Source of the DNA: Flavobacterium sp.
GTDB taxonomy: Bacteria; Bacteroidota; Bacteroidia; Flavobacteriales; Flavobacteriaceae
Assembly: GCF_017744675.1 (NCBI RefSeq)
Contig: NZ_JAGIAV010000004.1
Location: forward strand, 1,305,033 to 1,369,032
Direction of reading: 5' to 3'
Length of the DNA: 64,000 bases
Both the position numbers and the translations under genes were made by a program. Below, one piece after another: positions 34,416-42,398 of the stretch; position 1 is the first letter of the stretch; each line of letters starts with the position of its first letter. Below the pieces are notes generated by a model. It did not search any database. It was not told the origin of the DNA and saw only the letters and a list, made by a program, of their open reading frames with translations.

Positions 34416-35492
34416 TTAGTAAACTTCTGACGCTTCTTTCAATTTCTCCATATTGTTTACCAACTGAAGCTCGGCTACGATTTTCTGAATATCACCATTC
34501 ATGATGTTTCCTAGATCGTAAAGCGTAAGACCAACTCTATGATCGGTTACACGGCCTTGAGCGTAGTTGTACGTACGGATTTTAGCCGAACGGTCTCCAG
34601 AACTTACCTGAGAACTACGTTTTTTAGCATCTTCCTCTTGCTTTTTAGCCAATTCCATTTCGTATAAACGAGAACGTAATACCATCAAAGCTTTATCTTT
34701 ATTCTTATGCTGCGATTTTTCATCCTGACATTGCGCCACCAATCCTGTTGGAATGTGCGTTAAACGTACAGCCGATTTTGTTGTATTTACCGACTGACCT
34801 CCAGGACCAGACGAACAGAAGAAATCGACACGAACATCATTCATATCTACCTGAACATCAAACTCCTCTGCTTCTGGCAAAACCATAACCGTAGCAGCCG
34901 ATGTATGCACACGACCTTGAGTTTCTGTCTGCGGAACACGCTGAACACGGTGAACACCCGCTTCAAACTTCAAAGTTCCGTACACATCCTCTCCAGTAAC
35001 TTCAAAAATAACCTCTTTGAAACCACCCGAAGTACCCTCGTTCATATCTACAACAGAGGTTCTCCACCCCATACTTTCGCAATATTTAGTATACATTCTG
35101 AATAAATCACCTGCAAAAATACTCGCTTCATCTCCACCCGTTCCCGCACGAATCTCTACCATCACGTTTTTAGCATCTTCAGGATCTTTCGGAATCAACA
35201 TAAATTTGATCTCGTCTTCCAATTCTGGTAAACGATCCTTAGCTTCATCCAACTGCATTTTGGCCATTTCTACCATTTCGGCATCGCTACCATCAGCAAT
35301 AATTTCGTTAGCCTCATCGATATTTGCCAAAACTATAATGTATTCTTCTCTCTTTTCAACCAAAGCCTTAATACTTTTATATTCTTGGTTCAGCTGCTTA
35401 TAACGCTTTTGATCAGAAATAACATCCGGCTGAATAATCAAATCCGAAATCTCATCAAATCGCTGCTTTACATATTGAAGTCTATCTAACAT
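34416..35492 (-). CDS. prfA: Peptide chain release factor 1
   Basis: The 358-residue RF1 has the universal GGQ loop (SSGPGGQSVNTTKSAVRL, near residue 230) that triggers peptidyl-tRNA hydrolysis. In the codon-recognition domain, the position of the RF1 PxT motif is occupied by the region around RVPQTETQGRVHTS. It terminates translation at UAA and UAG. Length is standard. There is no prmC methylase gene next to it in this window. Confidence 0.95.
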   Translation of the reverse strand: MLDRLQYVKQRFDEISDLIIQPDVISDQKRYKQLNQEYKSIKALVEKREEYIIVLANIDEANEIIADGSDAEMVEMAKMQLDEAKDRLPELEDEIKFMLIPKDPEDAKNVMVEIRAGTGGDEASIFAGDLFRMYTKYCESMGWRTSVVDMNEGTSGGFKEVIFEVTGEDVYGTLKFEAGVHRVQRVPQTETQGRVHTSAATVMVLPEAEEFDVQVDMNDVRVDFFCSSGPGGQSVNTTKSAVRLTHIPTGLVAQCQDEKSQHKNKDKALMVLRSRLYEMELAKKQEEDAKKRSSQVSSGDRSAKIRTYNYAQGRVTDHRVGLTLYDLGNIMNGDIQKIVAELQLVNNMEKLKEASEVY

Positions 35493-35798
35493 TTTCTTTT
35501 TCCTTTATTTGGACTGCAAAATTACAAAATTTTTGTGGAAAATTCTAGTGTTGTTTTTTTGTGGTTTTTGAGGCGGATTTTGATGATTTTGCTTTTTTTA
35601 AATCAGGGGTTTTTACTTACTCGTGAATTTAAATTTTATACGATGTTTGACTTACTAAACTAACTAAATGAAATAAAGTTTGTACAAGCTAGACAAATTA
35701 GATTATCAATTAAGGCATTTACGTTTTTCCGTAATGCATTTAGGTTTTAAGTCCTTAGTTTTAAAAAACATACTAAACTAACAACCATACATTTTAAA
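35493..35798. other. Intergenic region between prfA and accessory zone
   Basis: Divergent spacer with no gene. A short imperfect palindrome, GCATTTACGTTTTTCCGTAATGC, lies near 35706-35730. I see no clear TAnnTTTG box. Confidence 0.4.
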
Positions 35799-36338
35799 AT
35801 GAAAAAACCATTTGCTCTATTCTTATTGCTCTTCGCAATAAACCAAAATTATTCTCAAAATAAGAATTCTGAAGCCCGCAAGTTTATCGAGAACGCAGAA
35901 ATCATGCAAATAAATAAGGATTGGAATATAAAAGCCGAATTTACTACTGGATTGAAAGAGGTGTTAGTTTTCTTCCCTGTTGAAGCAATTGATTTAAAAT
36001 CAAACACTAAAATAAAAGCATTACAGGTAGAAATGGCATTAACCGAAAATTATTTTAAATCTTCTTGGATTGATTTGAATGAAGTTGATGAATTTATATT
36101 ATTTATCGAACAATATGTTATTCCAAATCTTAAAGACAAAACTGAAAAAAACCAATCGACTACATATATATTTAATTCTAAAGAAATAACATTTAGTTTT
36201 TACATTCAAAAAAATACAAGAAGAATATCAATATATCTTAAAGATAATGGTTTGACAGATTATAGGCATTATTTCTGGACAGAAACCCAAGTGGCGAAAA
36301 TTCCTGAATTACTTACAATGTTGAAGGAAATTAAATAA
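35799..36338 (+). CDS. Exported protein of unknown function
   Basis: The 179-residue protein has a signal peptide (residues 1-19, ending YSQN). The mature part is mixed alpha and beta with no cysteines and no motif I know (for example VEAIDLKSNTKIKALQVEM; RISIYLKDNGLTDYRHYFW). The repeat-protein gene follows 16 bp downstream, so they are probably cotranscribed. It marks the start of the accessory stretch that runs to about 42.5 kb. Confidence 0.65.
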   Translation: MKKPFALFLLLFAINQNYSQNKNSEARKFIENAEIMQINKDWNIKAEFTTGLKEVLVFFPVEAIDLKSNTKIKALQVEMALTENYFKSSWIDLNEVDEFILFIEQYVIPNLKDKTEKNQSTTYIFNSKEITFSFYIQKNTRRISIYLKDNGLTDYRHYFWTETQVAKIPELLTMLKEIK

Positions 36339-36354
36339 TCTAAATATATAAAAT

Positions 36355-36762
36355 ATGCAAACAAATCATCAAAATGGAAAAGTACAATGGAATAATAATG
36401 GTATAGCTTTTCATCCGAATGGAAAAATTGCCTTAAACTCATCTGGAGTAGCATTTCATGATAACGGAAAAATTGCCTTAAGTTCTTCTAGAGTATCGTT
36501 TCATTCAAGTGGAAGAATCGCTCGAAATTCATCTGGTACAATTTTTCATGACAATAGAAGAATTGCTTTAAATTCCTCAGGAGTAGCATTTCATGATAAC
36601 GGCAGAATTGCTTATAGTCCCTCTTCAAAACAATTTTTCGATTCAAAAGGAAAAATTGTTAAAAATTCTAGCTTTAGTATTAGTCTAGGAGCTGGAATTC
36701 GATTGACAATTATTCCGAATAGCAATATAAAAGTCTATGGAAGACTCGTGTACAAATATTAA
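36355..36762 (+). CDS. 15-residue-repeat protein
   Basis: The 135-residue protein has no signal peptide. Residues 7-96 are six tandem 15-residue units with consensus NGKIALNSSGVAFHD (DNA 36373-36642). Each has a beta turn at N-G, a hydrophobic strand and a conserved F-H, which suggests a stacked beta-solenoid. A short C-terminal part (SFSISLGAGIRLTIIP) is not repeated. The unit loosely recalls MORN-like NGK repeats but is not the same. The next gene encodes a second, unrelated short-repeat protein, making a pair. Confidence 0.7.
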   Translation: MQTNHQNGKVQWNNNGIAFHPNGKIALNSSGVAFHDNGKIALSSSRVSFHSSGRIARNSSGTIFHDNRRIALNSSGVAFHDNGRIAYSPSSKQFFDSKGKIVKNSSFSISLGAGIRLTIIPNSNIKVYGRLVYKY

Positions 36763-36819
36763 ATACAATAGAGCATTATAAAAATCTGATCGTGAATATA
36801 AACTTTTAAAATTAATATT

Positions 36820-37320
36820 ATGATAAATACAAGAAATCCAATATTTAATCACACAATTAATCCAACATTTAACCATACTATTAATCCAACATTCAATCAT
36901 ACGATTAATCCAACTTTCGATCACACAATTAATCCAACATTCAATCATACGATTAATCCAACTTTTAATCATACAGTCAACCCAACATTTAATCATACAA
37001 TCAATCCTGCATTTAATCATACAATTAATCCCATTTTTAATCACAACCTATCACCAGCTTATAACAATTCAATTTCTGGGCATTATATATTCAATAGAAA
37101 TAATTCTCCAATAGAATATACAGTTTCCACACCAAATAATTTTATTTTGATTTTTGACTATAATAACAATCAATTTATCAAATTTGGAATTCTACATTCA
37201 AAAAGTGGTTATGCTATTTTTAATCTAAACAATACATATTTAGGGCATATGGAACCAACTAATAATGGGGAATTTGTTGTATTTGACAATACAAATCAGT
37301 GGATTGGATATACTAGCTAA
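36820..37320 (+). CDS. 8-residue-repeat protein (NPTFNHTI) with a C-terminal domain
   Basis: The 166-residue protein has no signal peptide. Residues 6-85 are ten units with consensus NPTFNHTI (24 bp each, 36835-37074), the last two degenerate. The C-terminal ~80 residues are a separate beta-rich domain with FILIFDYNNNQFIKF, GYAIFNLNNTYLGHM and FVVFDNTNQWIGYTS, itself built of related strands. A short polar-hydrophobic repeat of this kind could form a fibre or narrow solenoid. I recognise no family. It sits 57 bp after the 15-residue-repeat gene. Confidence 0.7.
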   Translation: MINTRNPIFNHTINPTFNHTINPTFNHTINPTFDHTINPTFNHTINPTFNHTVNPTFNHTINPAFNHTINPIFNHNLSPAYNNSISGHYIFNRNNSPIEYTVSTPNNFILIFDYNNNQFIKFGILHSKSGYAIFNLNNTYLGHMEPTNNGEFVVFDNTNQWIGYTS

Positions 37321-37496
37321 AAATTAATTGTAACTATAAATCATTCCTTAAATTCTGCTATGTATCTCCTACTGGAACAATCATACCATTATGAGTGAAA
37401 TGCAAATAATCAAAACCAAAAAAGTAATGAGTGTAGTGCATAATAAAGATACATGAATTGCATAACTATTAAATACCAAGTAACTTATAGCATATT

Positions 37497-38273
37497 ATGA
37501 TCAAAGATTTTTTAATTTCATTTACAGATAATTTTAAAGAAAAAACAAAAAATCCATTTCTAGGAACATACTTATTAGTTTGGAGTGTTAGAAATTGGGA
37601 ATTAATATACACTCTTTTTAATTTTGATAAAAATTCTACTCTACATGACAAGAAATCTTTTATTTTCAAATATTACAAAGACAATACATTTATTGACAAT
37701 CTATTAATAAATATTTTATGGGCATTTGGCTTATTAATCCTAACTTATATATTGTTGAATTTATCGCGATTAATAGTTAACTTTTCTGAGAAACAGTTAA
37801 CACCTTTAATTTATAAAATTACTGATTCAAAGTCTATTGTTTTAAAAACCGAATACGAAAGAATTCGTTCAGAAAATGATGACTTACAAGTTAGACTTGA
37901 TAAAGAGCGAGAAGCGAAATCAAGACTTGAGATAAGAATTAAAAATTTAGAAAATGAAATAATTGAAGTAACTAAAGTAAATGCTGAAGGCATGAGAGAA
38001 CAAAGTGGTGAAACTGTTAATCAAAAAACAGTAGTAACTTCATCAGAGATATTATTACAAAAACTTAAAGAAAGAAAATTATTAAAGGATTTTCTTTACA
38101 TATGTACTCAAATTAATAAAGGAAATGCAATATCCAATAGTATTGAATCTACAGATAAATTTATAGAACTTGGTTTAATTAAATTTTTAAGAAATGCTGT
38201 AAATAGTGCAAAAATGTATACAATAACAGCTGATGGAGAGAGTTTATTACAAATTGCCAGATTAGAAGAATGA
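37497..38273 (+). CDS. Two-TM coiled-coil protein with a C-terminal helical domain
   Basis: The 258-residue protein opens with a membrane-proximal motif (TKNPFLGTYLLVWSVRNWEL). Two hydrophobic helices lie at about 21-38 and 73-94. A long coiled coil follows (about 115-160, EYERIRSENDDLQVRLDKER). The C-terminal ~65 residues look like a winged-helix or similar small helical fold (KERKLLKDFLYICTQINKGN). The body would be cytoplasmic. Such membrane-plus-coiled-coil sensors or effectors are frequent in bacterial immunity loci, but no partner enzyme is adjacent, so no function is claimed. Confidence 0.65.
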   Translation: MIKDFLISFTDNFKEKTKNPFLGTYLLVWSVRNWELIYTLFNFDKNSTLHDKKSFIFKYYKDNTFIDNLLINILWAFGLLILTYILLNLSRLIVNFSEKQLTPLIYKITDSKSIVLKTEYERIRSENDDLQVRLDKEREAKSRLEIRIKNLENEIIEVTKVNAEGMREQSGETVNQKTVVTSSEILLQKLKERKLLKDFLYICTQINKGNAISNSIESTDKFIELGLIKFLRNAVNSAKMYTITADGESLLQIARLEE

Positions 38274-38290
38274 TTGTCAGAAAACCCGAT

Positions 38291-38418
38291 ATCTCGGTTG
38301 CAAATCCAATTTAAAACCGATAGCGGATTTGCAATTCGTGCCGCAACAGTGAGACACTTTCTAATCAAATAGAAAAACCAATCTTTATGAGCATGGATTG
38401 CAAATCTGCGCTATCGTA
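38291..38418. repeat. Degenerate copy of the GCGGATTTGCAATCCG palindromic element
   Basis: GCGGATTTGCAATTCGTGCC near 38331 and GCATGGATTGCAAATCTGCG near 38391 form the inverted arms. This is a worn copy of the complete element at 42399-42504. Confidence 0.65.
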
Positions 38419-38425
38419 AATAAAA

Positions 38426-38460
38426 AAATGCGCAAAGTCTAAAAAACTCTTGCGCATTTC
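38426..38460 (-). terminator. Intrinsic terminator, minus strand
   Basis: AAATGCGCAA / TTGCGCATTT stem (38426-38435 with 38450-38459), followed on the minus strand by seven T. It is placed to end the Xre transcript and remnant. Confidence 0.8.
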
Positions 38461-38481
38461 TATTTTATAAATAAGAAAAAA

Positions 38482-38580
38482 CTATTTCTTTTCTAACATT
38501 TTCTCTAAATATTCATTTTTCTCCTTTTCAGCTTGAACCAAACGTTCGTATAGTTCAACAACTTTATTAATGGTAAAAAA
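38482..38580 (-). pseudogene. Remnant: C-terminal coiled tail of a regulator
   Basis: After an in-frame stop the minus strand encodes NKVVELYERLVQAEKEKNEY, then LEKMLEKK and a stop. This acidic-basic leucine-rich tail resembles the C-terminus found on many Bacteroidota Xre regulators. It is separated from the intact Xre gene by a stop and 24 bp, so it looks like a decayed 3' end of a related gene. Confidence 0.55.
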
Positions 38581-38604
38581 TTAACGCACTTCTAAGAGCG
38601 CCAT

Positions 38605-38847
38605 TTATACTTCATTTTTAAGATATAAGTCTTTCAAAAGCTCACTAGAAGTTGTATCAAGCGCTTTCGCCATTCTAATCAGAAGATTTATCGTAATACC
38701 TTGTTCTTTTCTTAAAATTCTTCGTACAGTGGTCTCTGTGCAGTTACTTGCTTTTGCAAAAGCACTCTTGTTTCCTGCATATTTTTCTAGGAAAAGTTTA
38801 TAGATTCTATCAACTATTTCTGCTTCTAATTTATCAATCGCCTTCAT
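38605..38847 (-). CDS. Small Xre-type helix-turn-helix regulator
   Basis: The 80-residue protein starts at MKAIDKLEAEIV; an ATG 9 codons upstream is open but hydrophobic and unlikely. The helix-turn-helix covers about 22-70 (NKSAFAKASNCTETTVRRIL, then GITINLLIRMAKALDTTSSE). There is no extra domain. It faces away from the small-protein gene at 38976, with a 128-bp divergent spacer that includes an inverted ATTCGACTTATAAGTCGAAT (38889-38908), a likely operator. It may autoregulate and control the divergent gene. Confidence 0.8.
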   Translation of the reverse strand: MKAIDKLEAEIVDRIYKLFLEKYAGNKSAFAKASNCTETTVRRILRKEQGITINLLIRMAKALDTTSSELLKDLYLKNEV

Positions 38848-38888
38848 AAAACAAAGAAAAAGAAGTAACATCATGAATCCTTAAAAGA

Positions 38889-38908
38889 AATTCGACTTAT
38901 AAGTCGAA
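38889..38908. promoter_or_regulatory. Perfect palindrome in the Xre divergent spacer
   Basis: ATTCGACTTATAAGTCGAAT is a 20-bp perfect dyad between divergent genes, 42 bp from the Xre start. It fits a dimeric repressor site. Confidence 0.6.
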
Positions 38909-38975
38909 TTTTTATTATCTTTGCTTTAGACTAATAAAAAGTTGACTCATTATTTAACCTAAAACACTAAAAGCC

Positions 38976-39275
38976 ATGAAAGAAATATCAGAAGAAAAAC
39001 TAAACGATTTTTTAAAATTTGCTACCAATGTCAATTATTTCACAAAGCTGAAGCCGAAGCTAAAAGATGACGATATTCTAAAAACTAATCTCCCTATAAC
39101 ATGTTACAACGAATTGATGCAAACAATTTTTTCTCTGGTAAGAACAAGTATCAACACGCTACAGCATGAAAATTCTCAAACTGCTATCGATGCCATGCTT
39201 TTGCTTGAAATTGTTCTAAAACTTCTGCCAAATGATGAAATGGAGTTGTTGGATGAGTTGTATAAAGTTTTGTAG
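38976..39275 (+). CDS. Small helical protein (YFTKLKP family), copy 1
   Basis: The 99-residue protein is all-helical, with no signal peptide. Its paralog on the other strand at 41476 shares the motif YFTKLKPKLK near the N-terminus, a CYNEL/SYNEL block and the C-terminal LLPNDEMELLDELYKV. I recognise no named family. It is divergent from the Xre gene across a palindromic spacer. A third copy is decayed at 39873-40022. The multiplicity and the regulator neighbour recall small antitoxin-like or immunity proteins, but this is only a guess. Confidence 0.7.
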   Translation: MKEISEEKLNDFLKFATNVNYFTKLKPKLKDDDILKTNLPITCYNELMQTIFSLVRTSINTLQHENSQTAIDAMLLLEIVLKLLPNDEMELLDELYKVL

Positions 39276-39368
39276 GCTAACAATACTTCATTAAAAGTAG
39301 GTTTTTATCTACAAATTATATATTTTTGAATTTTAATTAGTACAAAAATACCTAAAATTAAACATAAT

Positions 39369-39674
39369 ATGGTCCCTAATACAATTGTAGATGTTTTAGA
39401 AAAACATAATTACAACTTCGAAGTTAAAAATGGAACTATTGTCGTTTTTCTTGACTTTTCACAAAATGTGGTAATCGATTTTTCTAATCCTTCAAAAATC
39501 ATAATTTTAGATCATTTAGAAAATTGGAATTTTTTAACAGGATGCATTCGAATGAGTTTAAAAAATGCGTTTCTGTATAATTTTATTTTGCTCATTTTCT
39601 TCGGCTTTTTTTGTCAATATGCCGAATTCGAAGGTCATAACATAACCAATTTACTTTTGACCCTTATTGGTTGA
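39369..39674 (+). CDS. Small protein with one hydrophobic segment
   Basis: The 101-residue frame has a polar N-terminal half with beta-like strands (FEVKNGTIVVFLDFSQNVVI) and a hydrophobic helix at about 73-90 (LYNFILLIFFGFFCQYAEF). I recognise no family. It ends just before a half copy of the GCGGATTTGCAATCCG palindrome. It may be real, but the evidence is only coding-like composition and spacing. Confidence 0.45.
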   Translation: MVPNTIVDVLEKHNYNFEVKNGTIVVFLDFSQNVVIDFSNPSKIIILDHLENWNFLTGCIRMSLKNAFLYNFILLIFFGFFCQYAEFEGHNITNLLLTLIG

Positions 39675-39766
39675 ATTGTATTATTTTCTACATTTTATTT
39701 AATCAAACTTGAAAGTTTCAAATTACAATTCATATCAATGACAAAGTATTTTTTTTAACTATAAAC

Positions 39767-39796
39767 CCGATAGCGCGGATTTGCAATCCGTGCCCG
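39767..39796. repeat. Half copy of the GCGGATTTGCAATCCG element
   Basis: GCGCGGATTTGCAATCCGTG followed by CCCGCAACAGTAA. Only the left arm is present. Confidence 0.7.
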
Positions 39797-39872
39797 CAAC
39801 AGTAAACCACAATAGAAAAGTATCAAATACAAAAGCCACAAATAAATCATGTAGCTTTTTTATACCTAAAAT

Positions 39873-40022
39873 TCAACTGCCAACCTTATAAACCTCATCC
39901 AACAATTCCATTTCGTCCTCTGGTAATAACTGCAAAACAATTTCAAGGAAAGTCAATATTTCATCCAGCTTATTGATCCTTATTCGATTTTCGACTAAAG
40001 ATACCCGATTATAGGTTAAGAC
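39873..40022 (-). pseudogene. Remnant joining an Xre-like fragment to a YFTKLKP-family C-terminus
   Basis: The minus strand encodes 49 residues without a start. The first part, YNRVSLVENRIRINKLDEIL, looks like the second half of an Xre helix-turn-helix. It is followed by FLEIVLQLLPEDEMELLDEV and YKVGS, which is almost the C-terminus of the protein at 41476. It is flanked upstream by a stop and lacks the YFTKLKP part. It is best read as a deletion remnant of a regulator plus small-protein pair. Confidence 0.65.
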
Positions 40023-40150
40023 TTAGCTTACAAATCATGTAGTTTTGATTTTCTGGCTAAAGAAAACAAAACACTAGAAAAACATAAACTAACAAAAATC
40101 TAACAAACCTAGGTACTGTTTTGCTAATTATTAATTTAAAAACCAAAAAG

Positions 40151-41236
40151 ATGAGAAAAAAAATCAAAAATGTGATAAGAGTAATTCTTATTTTTACCAT
40201 TGCGATGATGCTAACGAATTGTGAAAATGAAAGTACTGATGTCAGCAATCAAGACTCTTCAATTGTTAATGCAAAAAAATGGTTGGAACGAAGCAAACCC
40301 GAACTATCGATTCTCAAATACACAAAAAAAATAGATTGGGATCAAGCGATAGTTACAGATGGAGAAAAAGGAAAAATAGTTGAAGTTCCTTTAATTTTGG
40401 ATGACAAAATTGCTGTAAAGAATGATGACAAATCACTTAAAACATATAATAGATTGATTTTTGTTACAGATAAAAGCAATCTGTATAAATTATCTCATAT
40501 TGTAATTTCAACTAACGAAAGTGATTTCGCTACAAATGATAAAAACTTCAATTTTTATAAAATAAGATCGAATTTTGAAGGATTTATTACTGTTTTAGAT
40601 TCTCAAAATAAAATTTATTACTTTAGTATTCGCGGAAATAAAACAATATCATCTGCAATAAATAGTAAAATAAAACTTGAAGATGAAACTTGTCTTTATT
40701 TAGTTAAAACATATGATGATGGTAGTTTCGATATAATGTACTTGATTTCTTGCGGTGGTGGCACTGGCGATGGCACTGGTGGCGGAGGATATGGCGGTGG
40801 TGCCGATGGAAGTGGTGCTGTAGGATCAGATTGGCAATTACTACAAACCATTAATGAAAGTGACCCATCAGCTTTTAATATGACTTTTTTTGAATTAACA
40901 CAGGAGCAAAAAAATCAAGTTTTGGCCAAGGTGAGTTTTTATCTTCTTCCCTGGGCAGGAATTACGGTCAATGTAGTTCAGAATAAAAATATTGGAAAAC
41001 CTTTTTCAATAGATTCGGTAACTAGTGATAGTTGGGGGCTCACATTAGGTTACAATTGGCATCAAACAACGTACTACCAAGCTACTGTTGGAAATAAAAC
41101 AAATATAACGCTCATAGGTAAAATTACATATGGAACTGGTATAGGAGAAATAGGTGACGTATATTCTCAAACTGTCACTTACGAAATTGTTGTTAACAAT
41201 CTGAATGGACATATTGAATCAGGAATTAGAAATTAA
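40151..41236 (+). CDS. Lipoprotein of unknown function with a glycine-rich linker
   Basis: The 361-residue protein starts at MRKKIKNVIR; an ATG 10 codons upstream is open but not needed. Its lipobox ends LTNC24. The N-terminal half is mixed alpha and beta (residues 30-195). Then comes a glycine linker (GGGTGDGTGGGGYGGGADGS, about 203-222) and a C-terminal ~140-residue domain with aromatic strands (SWGLTLGYNWHQTTYYQATV; LIGKITYGTGIGEIGD). The two-domain lipoprotein with a flexible linker suggests a surface binding protein. The 49-residue membrane protein gene follows 12 bp downstream. Confidence 0.7.
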   Translation: MRKKIKNVIRVILIFTIAMMLTNCENESTDVSNQDSSIVNAKKWLERSKPELSILKYTKKIDWDQAIVTDGEKGKIVEVPLILDDKIAVKNDDKSLKTYNRLIFVTDKSNLYKLSHIVISTNESDFATNDKNFNFYKIRSNFEGFITVLDSQNKIYYFSIRGNKTISSAINSKIKLEDETCLYLVKTYDDGSFDIMYLISCGGGTGDGTGGGGYGGGADGSGAVGSDWQLLQTINESDPSAFNMTFFELTQEQKNQVLAKVSFYLLPWAGITVNVVQNKNIGKPFSIDSVTSDSWGLTLGYNWHQTTYYQATVGNKTNITLIGKITYGTGIGEIGDVYSQTVTYEIVVNNLNGHIESGIRN

Positions 41237-41248
41237 AATTATAAATTT

Positions 41249-41398
41249 ATGGAAAAGACATTTAACGATTTTAGCCTATCTGTCGGTATTTGGCAAGTCA
41301 TTGTAATTATATTTACTTTATTTATCTTGTATACGATATACTTGTTATTTAAATTTTTAAAAAACAAATCAAAACAAACCAAAAATAATATAAAATAG
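41249..41398 (+). CDS. 49-residue single-pass membrane protein
   Basis: The frame reads MEKTFNDFSLSVGIWQVIVI, then IFTLFILYTIYLLFKFLKN and a basic tail KSKQTKNNIK. It is a single transmembrane helix (about 13-37) with a positive-inside C-terminus. It begins 12 bp after the lipoprotein stop and ends just before a strong terminator, so it is very likely translated from the same mRNA. Size and charge resemble small inner-membrane partners, or toxin-like peptides. Function is unknown. Confidence 0.65.
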   Translation: MEKTFNDFSLSVGIWQVIVIIFTLFILYTIYLLFKFLKNKSKQTKNNIK

Positions 41399-41430
41399 CC
41401 TCTTTGCTCCGCAAAGTGTACAACAGAAAA

Positions 41431-41464
41431 AAAACGCAAATGTCTACAACTTTGCGTTTTTTTT
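41431..41464. terminator. Bidirectional terminator
   Basis: AAAACGCAAA / TTTGCGTTTT stem (41431-41440 with 41451-41460) with A and T runs. It lies between the convergent 49-residue gene and the small-protein gene at 41476. Confidence 0.9.
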
Positions 41465-41475
41465 ATTCACAGAAA

Positions 41476-41799
41476 TCAACTCCCAACCTTATAAACCTCA
41501 TCTAACAATTCCATTTCATCCTCTGGCAATAACTGCAAAGCAATTTCAAGAAGCGTCATTACATTAAGATCATTGTCTTTTGTAAAACTCGACAAAGTTT
41601 TAGCTTCAGGATTAAGCAAAATAATACTTGCTTTTAGTAAATCTGAAACCATTAGATTTAATTCGTTATAAGAAGATACTTTTAGCGGTATTGTAAACGA
41701 ATTGTTTTCTTTAGGTTCTGGTTTTAGTTTCGTAAAATATCTTCCTTTATTTATTAATTCTAACAATTCTTCAGCTCTTTCTTTGTTTTGTATTTCCAT
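41476..41799 (-). CDS. Small helical protein (YFTKLKP family), copy 2
   Basis: The 107-residue protein is a paralog of the protein at 38976 (RYFTKLKPEPKE; SYNELNLMVSDLLKASIILL; LLPEDEMELLDEVYKVGS). It has no signal peptide or transmembrane helix. It is divergent from the gene at 41904. Presence of two intact copies and one remnant within 3 kb indicates local duplication and decay. Function is unknown. Confidence 0.7.
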   Translation of the reverse strand: MEIQNKERAEELLELINKGRYFTKLKPEPKENNSFTIPLKVSSYNELNLMVSDLLKASIILLNPEAKTLSSFTKDNDLNVMTLLEIALQLLPEDEMELLDEVYKVGS

Positions 41800-41903
41800 G
41801 ATTTTTAGTTGTTTTTCTTTGAATCGAAATTAGAAAGAATAGATTATTTTTACGTGATCGTAAACAATCGGGTGTATACAACTGATATTTTAAAATATTA
41901 AAA

Positions 41904-42395
41904 ATGGAACAACTAAATAATTTAATTTATGGTAATGAATGCTTATCTAAAATTATCGATAAGGCAAGAGATTGGAATTTTGAAACATTAGATGGGATTG
42001 GTTGCTGTAGAAAACATGATAAATACGCCTTAATTGAATTAAAACTCTATCATATTGACAATCATCCTGAAAAAGATAAATTAAAATTTGACTATTACTA
42101 TTCTTATTTTAATTGGAATGTAGATCCAAATCAATTCCCTATAGAAAATTATGAATATGCTAAACAAGAGCTTATAAAATATGCCGAATTTATCACAAAT
42201 TGGTTTTGTACAATAAAAGGCAAAAGAATACCATTAGTTTATGAAATTAATTTTGCTGGGTGTTTTCCAGCAGATGTTTTTGGACGTGGTGCTGCGGGCA
42301 GAGCTTTATTAGATGCAATTGTCAGTTGCTTTGATGAAGATTTGTATAAAATTGGCATTGAAAAAAAGAAAAAAAATCATCCTTCAACTTACTGA
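41904..42395 (+). CDS. Cytosolic protein of unknown function
   Basis: The 163-residue acidic-basic protein has no signal peptide. Blocks of note are WNFETLDGIGCCRKHDKYAL, YAKQELIKYAEFITNWF and the well-formed glycine loop NFAGCFPADVFGRGAAGRAL. The last suggests a compact alpha/beta fold. Single genes of this size and composition near small regulators often encode immunity-type proteins, but I recognise no family. A MITE-like palindrome begins 4 bp after its stop. Confidence 0.55.
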   Translation: MEQLNNLIYGNECLSKIIDKARDWNFETLDGIGCCRKHDKYALIELKLYHIDNHPEKDKLKFDYYYSYFNWNVDPNQFPIENYEYAKQELIKYAEFITNWFCTIKGKRIPLVYEINFAGCFPADVFGRGAAGRALLDAIVSCFDEDLYKIGIEKKKKNHPSTY

Positions 42396-42398
42396 ATC

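Noticed and set aside
36835..37074. 24-bp tandem repeats considered as a CRISPR array
   Set aside because: The units are contiguous with no spacers and keep a reading frame encoding NPTFNHTI, so they are coding repeats. The 258-bp repeats at 503-3340 are likewise coding.
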